NCBI GenBank assembly: GCA_902770835.1
Contig: CACXUM010000005.1
Location: 106,435 to 170,434 of the forward strand
Direction of reading: 5' to 3'
DNA: 64,000 nt
Origin: an uncultured Bacteroidia bacterium
Lineage (GTDB): Bacteria; Bacteroidota; Bacteroidia; Bacteroidales; F082
Below, one piece after another: positions 19,601 to 26,618 of the stretch. Each line of letters opens with the position of its first letter. Within the stretch, counting starts at the first letter, position 1. Made by a program: the position numbers and the translations under genes. Under the pieces are notes generated by a model. It saw only the letters and a program-made list of their open reading frames with translations, was not told the origin of the DNA and did no database searches.

Positions 19601-21028
19601 GCTGACGCTGCCCGCCTGGATGCCGCAGTTGTAAATCTTGGTGCCGCCTTTTGCCGTGTTGGCGATGGCGCCCACATTGCCGCTGCCGCTGTAAGTAACG
19701 CTACTGACGACAACATTCTTGATCACGGCATCTTCGGCCACGCCTACCAACGCATGACCATTGAGGGTAAAGGCATTGTAATCGCCGTCGATTTGGCCTC
19801 TGAATGGGGCTTCGGCCGTGCCGATGGGCGCCGAAGAGGTGAACCCTTCGAGAAGAACATAGTGGCCATTCATATTAGTGATATCACTTGACGAGCTGAC
19901 TTCCACCACTGGATAGTAGTACGCCTCATTGGACATAAGGTAGCCAAATCTTGTAGCAATTGCCCTAATGACATCCACACCCTCAGCACTAAAGGGATTA
20001 ACATACGGAGTTGAAGAAGTCGTCGCCTGCGAGCCATTGGTAGTGTAAAATATCGAAGCTCCCGCTGTGGCACAGGTGATGGTGGCAACATTGTCGTTGA
20101 CTGTGATTACAGGCCTTTCGCAAACGGGGATTTCGTAGGTACTCACTATTGTGGGAAAAAAATCCGAGGGAGCCTTTGCAATGGCTTTGATGACGGTGAT
20201 GGCATCTGTCAAAGTTATGGGTGTTGAATAAACCGACGAGGTCATGGTAGGCGTTGTTCCATCCGTGGTGTAATAGATGGTGGCACCCGAAGCCGCCGTA
20301 ATGGTAATGGTTCCATCGAAATTGTTGGTGATGGTCGGAGCGGCGATGGTGGCAGGTTCAAGATAGAAATTAGCGTTGCCATCAAGTGTGGGATAGATAC
20401 CGATGATTCCCTTGGTGTTGGTGTAACCAGTAGGACCTCCATCCTTGCCAGAAACACCAACAAGGGCGTTGTCGTTACCGCCATTTACAGTGAGGTAGGT
20501 TTGGAGGGTTTTTGGCTTGATATTGAAGGCCGTGCCATTGGGAATGAAAGCAAACAACATCTTGTCATCAAGCGAAGACACTCCCTCCAAGTGTACACGC
20601 ATTCGGTTGGAATTGGTTGAAGTCCTGATCTGGCCGTTAAGCACTATGTATTTACCATCAAAGGCCCGTTTGATATAATAGTAGTCCTGAGTTGGGTGCT
20701 TCTCGACAATCCACACAGCTTTTTCGTTGACTTCATAAACACCGTCACGGCATTTATGCGTGGTGAGGAAAGGATTTCCATTGTCAGTGCCCGTAAAGTC
20801 ATCGACCGGAGCATAATAGCACCATCCTTCCGTGGGGCAAAGGTAGTAGTTGCTGGCAGGTGTACTTGCGTTATAACCAACGCTGCCAATATAATAAATG
20901 CCGGAATAATCAGTCTGTCCCCAAGCCCAAAACGGGGCGAGGAAAAGTACGGCAATTAGTGCCAAACCGTATCTCATTCCATTATCCGTTGCAAAATGAT
21001 TTCTCTTCATAACAATAAGGTTTTTCAT
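16622..21028 (-). CDS. Large secreted protein with chitobiase-type domains and terminal GGGN repeats (gene A)
   Basis: This is a 1468-residue protein that begins the repeat-protein operon. The signal peptide has its core around residues 19-36 (YGLALIAVLFLAPFWAWGQ). Two chitobiase/beta-hexosaminidase C-terminal-like domains follow at about 229-300 and 304-372, each with the hallmark IYYTT(D/N)G. Residues 400-545 hold GLUG-like repeats (GNVGAIANT, TGGLVGLIQ, AAGIVGKNEG), typical of surface adhesins. A long middle part has no recognised domain. The C-terminus carries FYGGGC, AFGGGY, VFGGGN and IYGGGN units, linking it to genes B and C, and ends in a Gly/Ser/Asn-rich tail without a T9SS sorting domain. 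ATG at 21028 is used; ATG at 21010 is an alternative that keeps the signal peptide. No catalytic residues are apparent, so it is probably structural or adhesive. Confidence 0.85.
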   Translation of the reverse strand: MKNLIVMKRNHFATDNGMRYGLALIAVLFLAPFWAWGQTDYSGIYYIGSVGYNASTPASNYYLCPTEGWCYYAPVDDFTGTDNGNPFLTTHKCRDGVYEVNEKAVWIVEKHPTQDYYYIKRAFDGKYIVLNGQIRTSTNSNRMRVHLEGVSSLDDKMLFAFIPNGTAFNIKPKTLQTYLTVNGGNDNALVGVSGKDGGPTGYTNTKGIIGIYPTLDGNANFYLEPATIAAPTITNNFDGTITITAASGATIYYTTDGTTPTMTSSVYSTPITLTDAITVIKAIAKAPSDFFPTIVSTYEIPVCERPVITVNDNVATITCATAGASIFYTTNGSQATTSSTPYVNPFSAEGVDVIRAIATRFGYLMSNEAYYYPVVEVSSSSDITNMNGHYVLLEGFTSSAPIGTAEAPFRGQIDGDYNAFTLNGHALVGVAEDAVIKNVVVSSVTYSGSGNVGAIANTAKGGTKIYNCGIQAGSVSGGTNTGGLVGLIQAGSSVRVVNCYNFANVSGSSYAAGIVGKNEGTVASDGTVGNVRIALCMMYGNVTGATNISPVYGGVHVDNIGKYTEYNYWRYRSGLQYTELNDQLPIDEDDYLTRFPFFRHILNSHREMAAFFLFGGVMCNDMDDITNDDIAEIGHWVLKKNVATYPIIEPWPKNTQTTPTSTNNNLPSTTDDYAGKLLTEMGENGYLSVSVKIGNNTHSVSLPITDMDTLNYDFTWGKVVLPFANEFEVNTDYTKICTGWKITDFTGGTPGATSISDNNYYNVSDRNCTNKDLYSNTGFIFAQGGNYVVPYGVTGIEITANFATAFYLCDENYEIAYNGYGTADNNTAAAAGYKERTGLAGSTPNFFHGQTVHHSLNAALGQMLAKGSVHEQAVVLIGNYHWDGEAISGGLLKKGFTIMSIDADNNQEPDYALYSNNTVDRPAVPPTRYDFIAQVPLGMSSHLHGSVHYPNIPIYKPHGWFEITETSISRAAQFEIESNNFDSSDDDTRNYRCIINGGYYTQMVRSRANPCTKLKYYQIGGKAYIKEFYPGNHSAESKTNTLVPVNVTGGEIEQCFMTGYGKGKAYGKNIYFWCAGGRIHKFLGAYMEPPVQTSSNTGNNPGTVNLTAKIDHARIYRFFGGGTTSKARITGTINVTINNSFVDFYCGGPEFGDMEPGKTVTTTADTTTFREYYGAGFGGTAISYTNDKDVTTRFNSKPTWTNFSYNSNYFGQCYLNSSNTVGRLDYMEGYGIGNCYKYEYILHSRGYAVVERFYTGYASFSLAKTGPVTNTLTNCTVMRSFYGGGCQGTVDGTVTSTLTDCTIGRSAFGGGYKAVSNQVEVYSATQTDPLSTYYGESSVFSDFGPIPPSSETYTWEQGTQQQQNMADAANHIFYTSEDITLNDLGNVTGNIKITLNGNTTVNGNVFGGGNESKSLANTLVEILEHTKVLGNIYGGGNMGLVGGNTKVVVNGQPGSGQGTGSGNNPNND

Positions 21029-21330
21029 TCAACTTATTTATAAATAAAAAATTTAATAGCAAAAATCGTGCAAAATTAGAAAAAAAAATCCAAAATAATG
21101 TATGCTTATTAGCAGTTTTTTGCCCATTAAGGGGGGGGTAAACTAATTGATTATCAATTAATTACAAACAAATTATAAAACCAAGGAAAACAAGCAATAT
21201 ATTTCGACCGATTTTTTCACGGAAAATGGAGGATTTTTCAATGAAAATAATGCCTTTTTAGACTTTTTTGCATTGTCACCATATTCCCAAGTGTCAACAT
21301 TATGTTTTCGCTGCTAAAACACAAGATTAT
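21029..21330. other. 302-bp AT-rich intergenic region upstream of the repeat-protein operon
   Basis: No gene is visible. It holds a -7 box for gene A (21071-21078), a run of eight G residues (21131-21138) and a perfect 8+1+8 palindrome (21144-21160, TAATTGATtATCAATTA). The rest is AT-rich. I see no convincing terminator for the transporter gene that ends at 21331. Confidence 0.7.
21071..21078 (-). promoter_or_regulatory. -7 box of gene A (TAATTTTG)
   Basis: The minus strand reads TAATTTTG, matching Bacteroidota TAnnTTTG, about 43 nt before the ATG. No good -33 TTTG at the usual distance. Confidence 0.5.
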
Positions 21331-22242
21331 TCACGACTTAAGGCAGAGGCACACCAATGCCGCCAAAACCATCAACAGGGGGATGATTTTGCTCTTGATG
21401 TTCTGCTCGTGGAAGCCGAAGATGCCGTAGATGAACGACACGACGAGGCGCACGCCGTAAAGGATGAGCGGGATGAGCACCACCACGGCGGCCTCCTGCT
21501 TGAGGCCCGTGAGGTAGATGACATCTGCCACGGTGACAAACACCGCCATCGCCACGATGCCCCAACGCCACTCAAAGGGTTGTTTTTCCCGATTGGGCCT
21601 CCAAATGAAGCAGAAAAGTACTGCCATCATCAGGAAGTCGTAAATCGTGTACCACGCCTGAATGGTCGACGGCGAAATGCTCTCCTTGCTGAGCAAAAAC
21701 TTGTCGTAAACGCCGCTTAAAGCTACCAAAACCGCCGACCCGAGCAGCATATACACCCACTTGTTCGACTTGAAATGGATGCCCTCTAACTTGCCCGAAC
21801 GGTTCATAAAGTAGAACGAAATGATGGCCAAAACCACGCCAGCCCCTTGCAGCCAAGTCAGGCTCTCACGGAAAACGAAAAACATCAGGATAACCGTGAT
21901 GGCAGGCCTGAGTTGGTTGACCGGCCCGACCACGGTGATGGGCAGGTGCTTCATGGCCGAATAGCTGAACATCCATGAGCAGAGGATGAGGGCGGTTTTG
22001 CCCAATATCAACAGATGTTGCCGTGCCGTGATCGGCTCGATGAAAAGTTTCTGCATGAAATCGCCTTCGAAAAGGCCCGGATTGAAATGGGACAGCAGCA
22101 CGAAAGGCAAAAACAGCAGTCCGCTGATCATGGTGCTGTAGAACAAAACGGGGATGATGGCGTTATTGACGACGGTCTGCTTCTTGAAGATGTCGTAAAA
22201 GCCCAACAAGACGGCTGAAGTCAGCGAAAGGATTACCCACAT
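21331..22242 (-). CDS. EamA/DMT-family membrane transporter
   Basis: A 303-residue polytopic membrane protein of the drug/metabolite transporter superfamily. About ten hydrophobic segments are visible, in two halves of the EamA type; the first half ends with a conserved-looking helix pair (ITVVGPVNQLRPAITVILMFFVFRE). The substrate cannot be deduced. The ORF extends upstream to 22296, but a TAnnTTTG box lies at 22266-22273 inside that extension and the first membrane helix follows MWVILSLTSAVLLGF, so ATG 22242 is the preferred start. It is transcribed alone, downstream of an intergenic inverted repeat, in the same direction as the repeat-protein operon, but it is not obviously related to it. 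Confidence 0.85.
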   Translation of the reverse strand: MWVILSLTSAVLLGFYDIFKKQTVVNNAIIPVLFYSTMISGLLFLPFVLLSHFNPGLFEGDFMQKLFIEPITARQHLLILGKTALILCSWMFSYSAMKHLPITVVGPVNQLRPAITVILMFFVFRESLTWLQGAGVVLAIISFYFMNRSGKLEGIHFKSNKWVYMLLGSAVLVALSGVYDKFLLSKESISPSTIQAWYTIYDFLMMAVLFCFIWRPNREKQPFEWRWGIVAMAVFVTVADVIYLTGLKQEAAVVVLIPLILYGVRLVVSFIYGIFGFHEQNIKSKIIPLLMVLAALVCLCLKS

Positions 22243-22265
22243 AGGTCGTTTATTGAAATTCGCGG

Positions 22266-22273
22266 CAAAAGTA
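22266..22273 (-). promoter_or_regulatory. -7 box of EamA transporter (TACTTTTG)
   Basis: The minus strand reads TACTTTTG, 23 nt upstream of the ATG at 22242. Its position rules against the longer start at 22296. Confidence 0.6.
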
Positions 22274-22304
22274 TCGCTTTTTCGGCTTGCTTGCACTAAA
22301 GCAT

Positions 22305-22435
22305 GTCACAAAACTTTCAAAACCCACAAAACATTTTTCATGGAAAGTCGCCAACCGGCTCCTTTCCGGCGACGACACGGTTGTGGAGTCGCCACATTTT
22401 CAAGAAGGTTTTGAAAGTTTTGTAGGTTTTGTGAC
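22305..22435. repeat. Intergenic inverted repeat with nested hairpin
   Basis: ACAAAACTTTCAAAACC at 22308-22324 is the exact reverse complement of 22407-22423. Outside the right arm lies a further copy-like GGTTTTGTGAC. Between the arms is a second hairpin with GTCGCC (22347-22352) and GGCGAC (22368-22373). No ORF. Its size resembles a small palindromic element; it could also act as the terminator of the upstream EEP gene. Confidence 0.6.
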
Positions 22436-22439
22436 AAAA

Positions 22440-23474
22440 CTATCGAATCAAATCAATGAAAACCGGCAAATGGTCACTAAATCCGCCGATGTAGCGCGGG
22501 CCAAGATAGGTGCGGAAAAGTTTCTTGCCATGATAGGTCTCGTCGTCCTCAAACAAGAAATCGGCATGGAAAATTCTCGCGCTACCTTCCTGATAATGAA
22601 GCCCTACCCTATCGCCAATCAAACCCTCTGTTACAATAATCTGGTCAAAAACCTGCCAGTCGGCTTGATGTTTCAAGGTGCCTTCAAAACCCAAGCCCTC
22701 CGTTTTCCCAAACAAATTGACAAGGCAACCGTTCTCCATTTCTGGAGGATGCCGCGCCCGAAGCACATCGTAAACGCTTGGGTCGGTGGGACAGTCGTTC
22801 AAGTCGCCCATCATAATGATTTTGGCCTGATAGCCTTCGGGCATGGAAGCGCAAATTGAGTCGACCTTGGCACGCAAAATCGCCGCCGAGCATGAGCGTG
22901 AGCCTACCGTTTCCAACTCACCGCTATACCTTGACGGCCAATGGTTTACAAAGACATGTATCGTATCATTCTGTTTATCAATGAATTTCGCATACAAAAT
23001 ATCCCTCGAATGGTAAGCCGTGTCTTCAGGATTATAATAGGGGAAAACTGCACTCTCCACCAATTGAAAATAGTCCAAAGAATACGCTATGGCCGGGTCG
23101 ATCCCACGCCTGTCGGGGCCTTCGTAATGCACAAAGCGGTAGTTGTGCTTCTTCAAGGGTGTTTGCTCGAAAACCGCGCTCAACACATACTCATTCTCCA
23201 CCTCACACATCCCAATAATGCCAATAGGCCGATTCTCCGACATCGCCAAAATCGCCTTATACATGTTGTTCCGCTTCTTGTAGAACCGCGCTTTCGTCCA
23301 ATGCTGCATCCCGTCCTCGGTGAAGGCATTGTAGGACTTCGTGCTGTCCACAAACGGGTCGAAAAAGTTCTCCATGTTCCAAAAGGCGATGCGGATAGGC
23401 TCAGACAAAAACTGGGCTTGTGCCGAAACCGGCAGCAAGCCCAAAAGCAAAATGAATAAATAAGAAAACCTCAT
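22440..23474 (-). CDS. Secreted endonuclease/exonuclease/phosphatase-family protein
   Basis: A 344-residue EEP-superfamily metal-dependent hydrolase. Motifs in order: FWNMENFFD (metal-binding N and E), CEVEN (catalytic Glu), NHWPSR (His), GDLNDCPTD (Asp/Asn) and FSDHLPVF (terminal Asp-His pair); all core residues are present, so activity is expected, although nuclease or phosphoesterase substrate cannot be told. The N-terminus MRFSYLFILLLGLLPVSAQAQ is a signal peptide, so it acts in the periplasm or outside the cell. ATG 23474 is preferred over 23513 because the longer form would overlap the carbamate kinase and spoil the signal peptide. It lies 14 nt after the carbamate kinase stop, in a likely three-gene operon. 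Confidence 0.85.
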   Translation of the reverse strand: MRFSYLFILLLGLLPVSAQAQFLSEPIRIAFWNMENFFDPFVDSTKSYNAFTEDGMQHWTKARFYKKRNNMYKAILAMSENRPIGIIGMCEVENEYVLSAVFEQTPLKKHNYRFVHYEGPDRRGIDPAIAYSLDYFQLVESAVFPYYNPEDTAYHSRDILYAKFIDKQNDTIHVFVNHWPSRYSGELETVGSRSCSAAILRAKVDSICASMPEGYQAKIIMMGDLNDCPTDPSVYDVLRARHPPEMENGCLVNLFGKTEGLGFEGTLKHQADWQVFDQIIVTEGLIGDRVGLHYQEGSARIFHADFLFEDDETYHGKKLFRTYLGPRYIGGFSDHLPVFIDLIR

Positions 23475-23488
23475 AACAAATGGGGCAA

Positions 23489-24427
23489 TCAGGCCACAAT
23501 CCTCGTGCCGCAAGCAGCATCGCCCAATTTGGTAGCCTCAGTGATGATGGCCTCGTGACCCGTGGCTTCCACAAACAACACAGCGGCGCGAATCTTGGGA
23601 GCCATGCTGCCCTCGGTGAAGTGACCTTCGGCCAAATACTGCTTGGCTTCAGCAACGGTGATGGTGTCCAAAGCCTTCTCGTTTTCCTTGCGAAAATTGA
23701 TGTAGACCTTCGGCACGTCGGTAAGGATGTAGAATTCGTCGGCGCCAATCTTGATGGCAGTCATGGCGGAAGCCAAGTCCTTGTCGATGACCGCCTCAAC
23801 GCCCACATGCACGCCGTCCTTCTTGATGACCGGGATACCACCGCCACCAACGGTGATGACGATGTTGCCCTCGTTGGCCAAACGCTTCACCAATTCAATA
23901 TTCTGAATGTCAATCGGTTTTGGCGAGGCAACCACCTTGCGCCAGCCTTTTCCTTTCGGGTCTTCCTTGTAGACGGCACCCGTTTCGGCGGCGTATTTTT
24001 CGGCTTGCTCTTTGGTGTAATACGGTCCAACCGGCTTGGTGGGATTCTTGAACATCGGGTCGTCTTTGTCGACAAGCACCTGTGTCACGAAGGTGACCAC
24101 ATTGCGGTCGATGTTTTCCTTCACCATCACCTTTTCGAGGCCCATCTCAATCATGTAGCCGATCTGGCCTTGGGTCTCGGCGCCACACACGTCCATCGGC
24201 ATAGCAGGCAGCCCAAACTGCTGCAAACCAGCCTCGTTTTGGAGCAACACATTGCCCACTTGAGGACCGTTGCCGTGGCCGATGACCAAATTATAACCCT
24301 GTTTCAGGAACGGCAGCAGCGACTGGCAAGTGTCGGCCACATTCTGCATCTGTTCCTGGCATGTACCTTTCTGACCGCTTCTCAAAAGGGCGTTTCCGCC
24401 GAAAGCGATAACAGCCAATTTCTTCAT
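23489..24427 (-). CDS. arcC: Carbamate kinase
   Basis: A 312-residue cytosolic amino-acid-kinase-family enzyme, full length for carbamate kinase, which makes ATP from carbamoyl phosphate and ADP at the end of arginine or agmatine fermentation, or works in reverse. The sequence shows the N-terminal nucleotide motif (AFGGNALL), the substrate loop GHGNGPQVG, the central TVGGGGIPV and the C-terminal GSMAPK. No arginine deiminase or ornithine transcarbamylase gene is next to it; its neighbours are a small lipoprotein upstream and an exported EEP protein downstream. The 36-nt gap to the lipoprotein contains no TAnnTTTG box, so it is probably transcribed from the promoter at 24839. Confidence 0.95.
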   Translation of the reverse strand: MKKLAVIAFGGNALLRSGQKGTCQEQMQNVADTCQSLLPFLKQGYNLVIGHGNGPQVGNVLLQNEAGLQQFGLPAMPMDVCGAETQGQIGYMIEMGLEKVMVKENIDRNVVTFVTQVLVDKDDPMFKNPTKPVGPYYTKEQAEKYAAETGAVYKEDPKGKGWRKVVASPKPIDIQNIELVKRLANEGNIVITVGGGGIPVIKKDGVHVGVEAVIDKDLASAMTAIKIGADEFYILTDVPKVYINFRKENEKALDTITVAEAKQYLAEGHFTEGSMAPKIRAAVLFVEATGHEAIITEATKLGDAACGTRIVA

Positions 24428-24463
24428 TATTCGTTATTTAAGATTTAGTATATAAATTAAAAT

Positions 24464-24811
24464 TTATCTTCTTTGGTAGGTCACGGAATAGCCGTCCTGA
24501 CCGATGACCAATTGCTTCTCGTCAAGCGAGATAATCGTATTGGTGTCGGCGAAACTGCTTTGGACGCTTCCATTGGTCACTCCGTTGAGAATCAGTTTGT
24601 CACCGACCTTTTCCCAAGTCTTGTACTCCCTGAAGCCCGTGTTGATGGACACGACATCGCCGTTTTCGAGCAAAGTGAAGCCCACATCGCCAATAAGACT
24701 GCCCTCAGCAGCAGGTTCAACCCAAGTTCCAACGATGGAAGGACGGGAACATGAAGCAAAAAAGAGCCCCATCACACAAGCTAAAGCAATAATTATCAAA
24801 CGTTTATTCAT
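24464..24811 (-). CDS. Small lipoprotein, lipocalin-like fold
   Basis: A 115-residue lipoprotein: signal peptide with lipobox FASC, lipidated Cys21. The rest (SIVGTWVEP, then short alternating strands, FREYKTWEKVGDKLILNG) has the pattern of lipocalin-like domain lipoproteins of Bacteroidota, small beta-barrels of unknown ligand. First gene of a probable operon with carbamate kinase and the EEP protein. No charge cluster or catalytic motif suggests a specific role. Confidence 0.75.
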   Translation of the reverse strand: MNKRLIIIALACVMGLFFASCSRPSIVGTWVEPAAEGSLIGDVGFTLLENGDVVSINTGFREYKTWEKVGDKLILNGVTNGSVQSSFADTNTIISLDEKQLVIGQDGYSVTYQRR

Positions 24812-24838
24812 TTCTTATATTCTTTTGAATTGGAGCGG

Positions 24839-24846
24839 CAAAGGTA
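24839..24846 (-). promoter_or_regulatory. -7 box of lipoprotein-arcC-EEP operon (TACCTTTG)
   Basis: The minus strand reads TACCTTTG 27 nt before the lipoprotein ATG. Confidence 0.6.
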
Positions 24847-25033
24847 GGAATAATTTTCATAAACGAAACTATTTCAATGAATTATTTTTTCATAGGAATC
24901 CATTTATGAGAATTCATGGCCAATTAATGGAAATTCATGTTTGCAACGAAAAATGCACATTCCGCGAACCATCATTTGTGCAAGATTTGTGGCAGATTTG
25001 TTTCCAAAACACTTGCATTTGTTTCCAAATCAT

Positions 25034-25041
25034 TATTTTTG
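25034..25041 (+). promoter_or_regulatory. -7 box of DUF1703 gene (TATTTTTG)
   Basis: TATTTTTG lies 26 nt before the ATG at 25068, with a TTG 18 nt further upstream (25013-25015) as a possible -33 element. Confidence 0.6.
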
Positions 25042-25067
25042 CAGTCGGATTCCAACTATAGAACGCT

Positions 25068-26618
25068 ATGACTAAATATCCTATCGGCTTACAGAATTTC
25101 CAAGGGCTTCGCGAAGACGGCTATATTTATGTGGACAAGACAGCCTTTGTGTATGAATTGGCACAAAGTGGGAAATACTATTTCCTCAGCCGTCCGCGCC
25201 GTTTCGGAAAGAGTTTGTTCCTTTCCACCATCGAAGCCTATTATCAAGGGAAAAAGGAGCTTTTCAAAGGCTTGGCATTGGAGCGGTTGGAGAAGGATTG
25301 GAAGGTTTATCCTGTGTTTCATTTGGACTTCAATACTGGTCTATATACGAATCCAGAGGGCCTAGTTTCAATTATAGACGGGCATTTGCGTTACTTTGAA
25401 AAAAATTATGACATCGAACCAAATGGCCTTTCTTTATCGGAGCGATTTAAAGCTATTATTCGCTGCGCCTACGAACAAACAGGCCAAAAAGTGGTCATTT
25501 TGGTCGATGAATACGACAAGCCGCTCTTGCAAGCCATTGGCAACGAAGACCTTCAAAACAGTTATCGTTCCTTGTTGAAATCCTTTTACGGAGTTGCCAA
25601 AACAATGGACTGTTATATTCAAATGGCTTTCTTTACCGGAGTGACGAAATTCTCCAAAGTCAGCGTTTTCAGCGATTTGAACAATTTGAATGACATTTCC
25701 TTAGACGAGCGTTTCGTGGAAATTTGTGGTATCACCGAACAAGAAATCCGAGCCATTTTTGACGATGATGTTGAAAAAATGGCACTGAAACGAGGCTTGG
25801 ACAAAGAAACCTGCTATTGCAAACTTAAAGAAAACTATGACGGCTATCATTTCAGGGAAGATTCCGTTGGAATGTACAATCCCTTCAGTTTGCTGAACGC
25901 CCTTCAAAAAATGGATTTCAAGGACTATTGGTTCGAGACCGGCACTCCAACTTTCCTCGTGGAAACCCTGAAACAAAACAACTACGAACTCGAGAACATG
26001 ACCCGAGAGGAGGTCACGGCAGACCTATTGGGCAGTCTTGATTCCATCGACCAAAATCCCTTGCCTCTGCTTTACCAAAGTGGTTATCTGACCATTAAGG
26101 ATTACAACCCCGATTTTGGCACCTACACATTGGGGTTTCCAAATGGCGAGGTCGAAAGAGGCTTCACGAGGTTTTTGTTCAGACATTACGCGCCCATCAA
26201 AATTTACGAGTCCGATTCGTTTGTCAAAAACTTCACCATCGAGGTACGCAACGGCCAACCCGAGAAGTTCATGCCACGCCTTGAAGCTTTGTATGCCGGC
26301 CAAGACTATCAACTTGTCGGCGATACGGAACTATATTTCCACAATGTTACGAGCCTTGTTTTCAAGATGTTGGGGTTCTATACTGATGTGGAACGCCACA
26401 CCACCAACGGACGAATGGATATGCTTGTGCAGACCAAAGACTATATCTATATCTTTGAATTTAAGATAGATAAGTCTGCTGATGAGGCTTTGAAACAGAT
26501 TGAGGAAAAGCAATACGCGAAACCTTTTGAGACAGATTCGCGCAAACTTTATAAAATAGGTGTGAACTTCTCCAGCACTACGCGGCGGATTGAGGGCTGG
26601 AAGATGACCGCGTCTTAA
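25068..26618 (+). CDS. AAA-ATPase-like / PD-(D/E)XK (DUF1703) protein
   Basis: A 516-residue cytosolic protein of the family with an N-terminal AAA-ATPase-like domain (PF09820) and a C-terminal PD-(D/E)XK-type domain (PF08011, DUF1703). The start YPIGLQNFQGLREDGYIYVDKT is the family signature; SRPRRFGKSL (residues 41-50) is its P-loop variant and ILVDEYDKPLL its Walker B. Near the C-terminus GRMDMLV followed by IYIFEFKID supplies the D and ExK of the nuclease fold. The family is expanded in gut Bacteroidota, often in variable gene neighbourhoods; its function is not established, with roles in DNA or mobile-element defence only speculated. The 3' end overlaps the convergent Ca2+ ATPase gene by 41 nt. 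Confidence 0.9.
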   Translation: MTKYPIGLQNFQGLREDGYIYVDKTAFVYELAQSGKYYFLSRPRRFGKSLFLSTIEAYYQGKKELFKGLALERLEKDWKVYPVFHLDFNTGLYTNPEGLVSIIDGHLRYFEKNYDIEPNGLSLSERFKAIIRCAYEQTGQKVVILVDEYDKPLLQAIGNEDLQNSYRSLLKSFYGVAKTMDCYIQMAFFTGVTKFSKVSVFSDLNNLNDISLDERFVEICGITEQEIRAIFDDDVEKMALKRGLDKETCYCKLKENYDGYHFREDSVGMYNPFSLLNALQKMDFKDYWFETGTPTFLVETLKQNNYELENMTREEVTADLLGSLDSIDQNPLPLLYQSGYLTIKDYNPDFGTYTLGFPNGEVERGFTRFLFRHYAPIKIYESDSFVKNFTIEVRNGQPEKFMPRLEALYAGQDYQLVGDTELYFHNVTSLVFKMLGFYTDVERHTTNGRMDMLVQTKDYIYIFEFKIDKSADEALKQIEEKQYAKPFETDSRKLYKIGVNFSSTTRRIEGWKMTAS

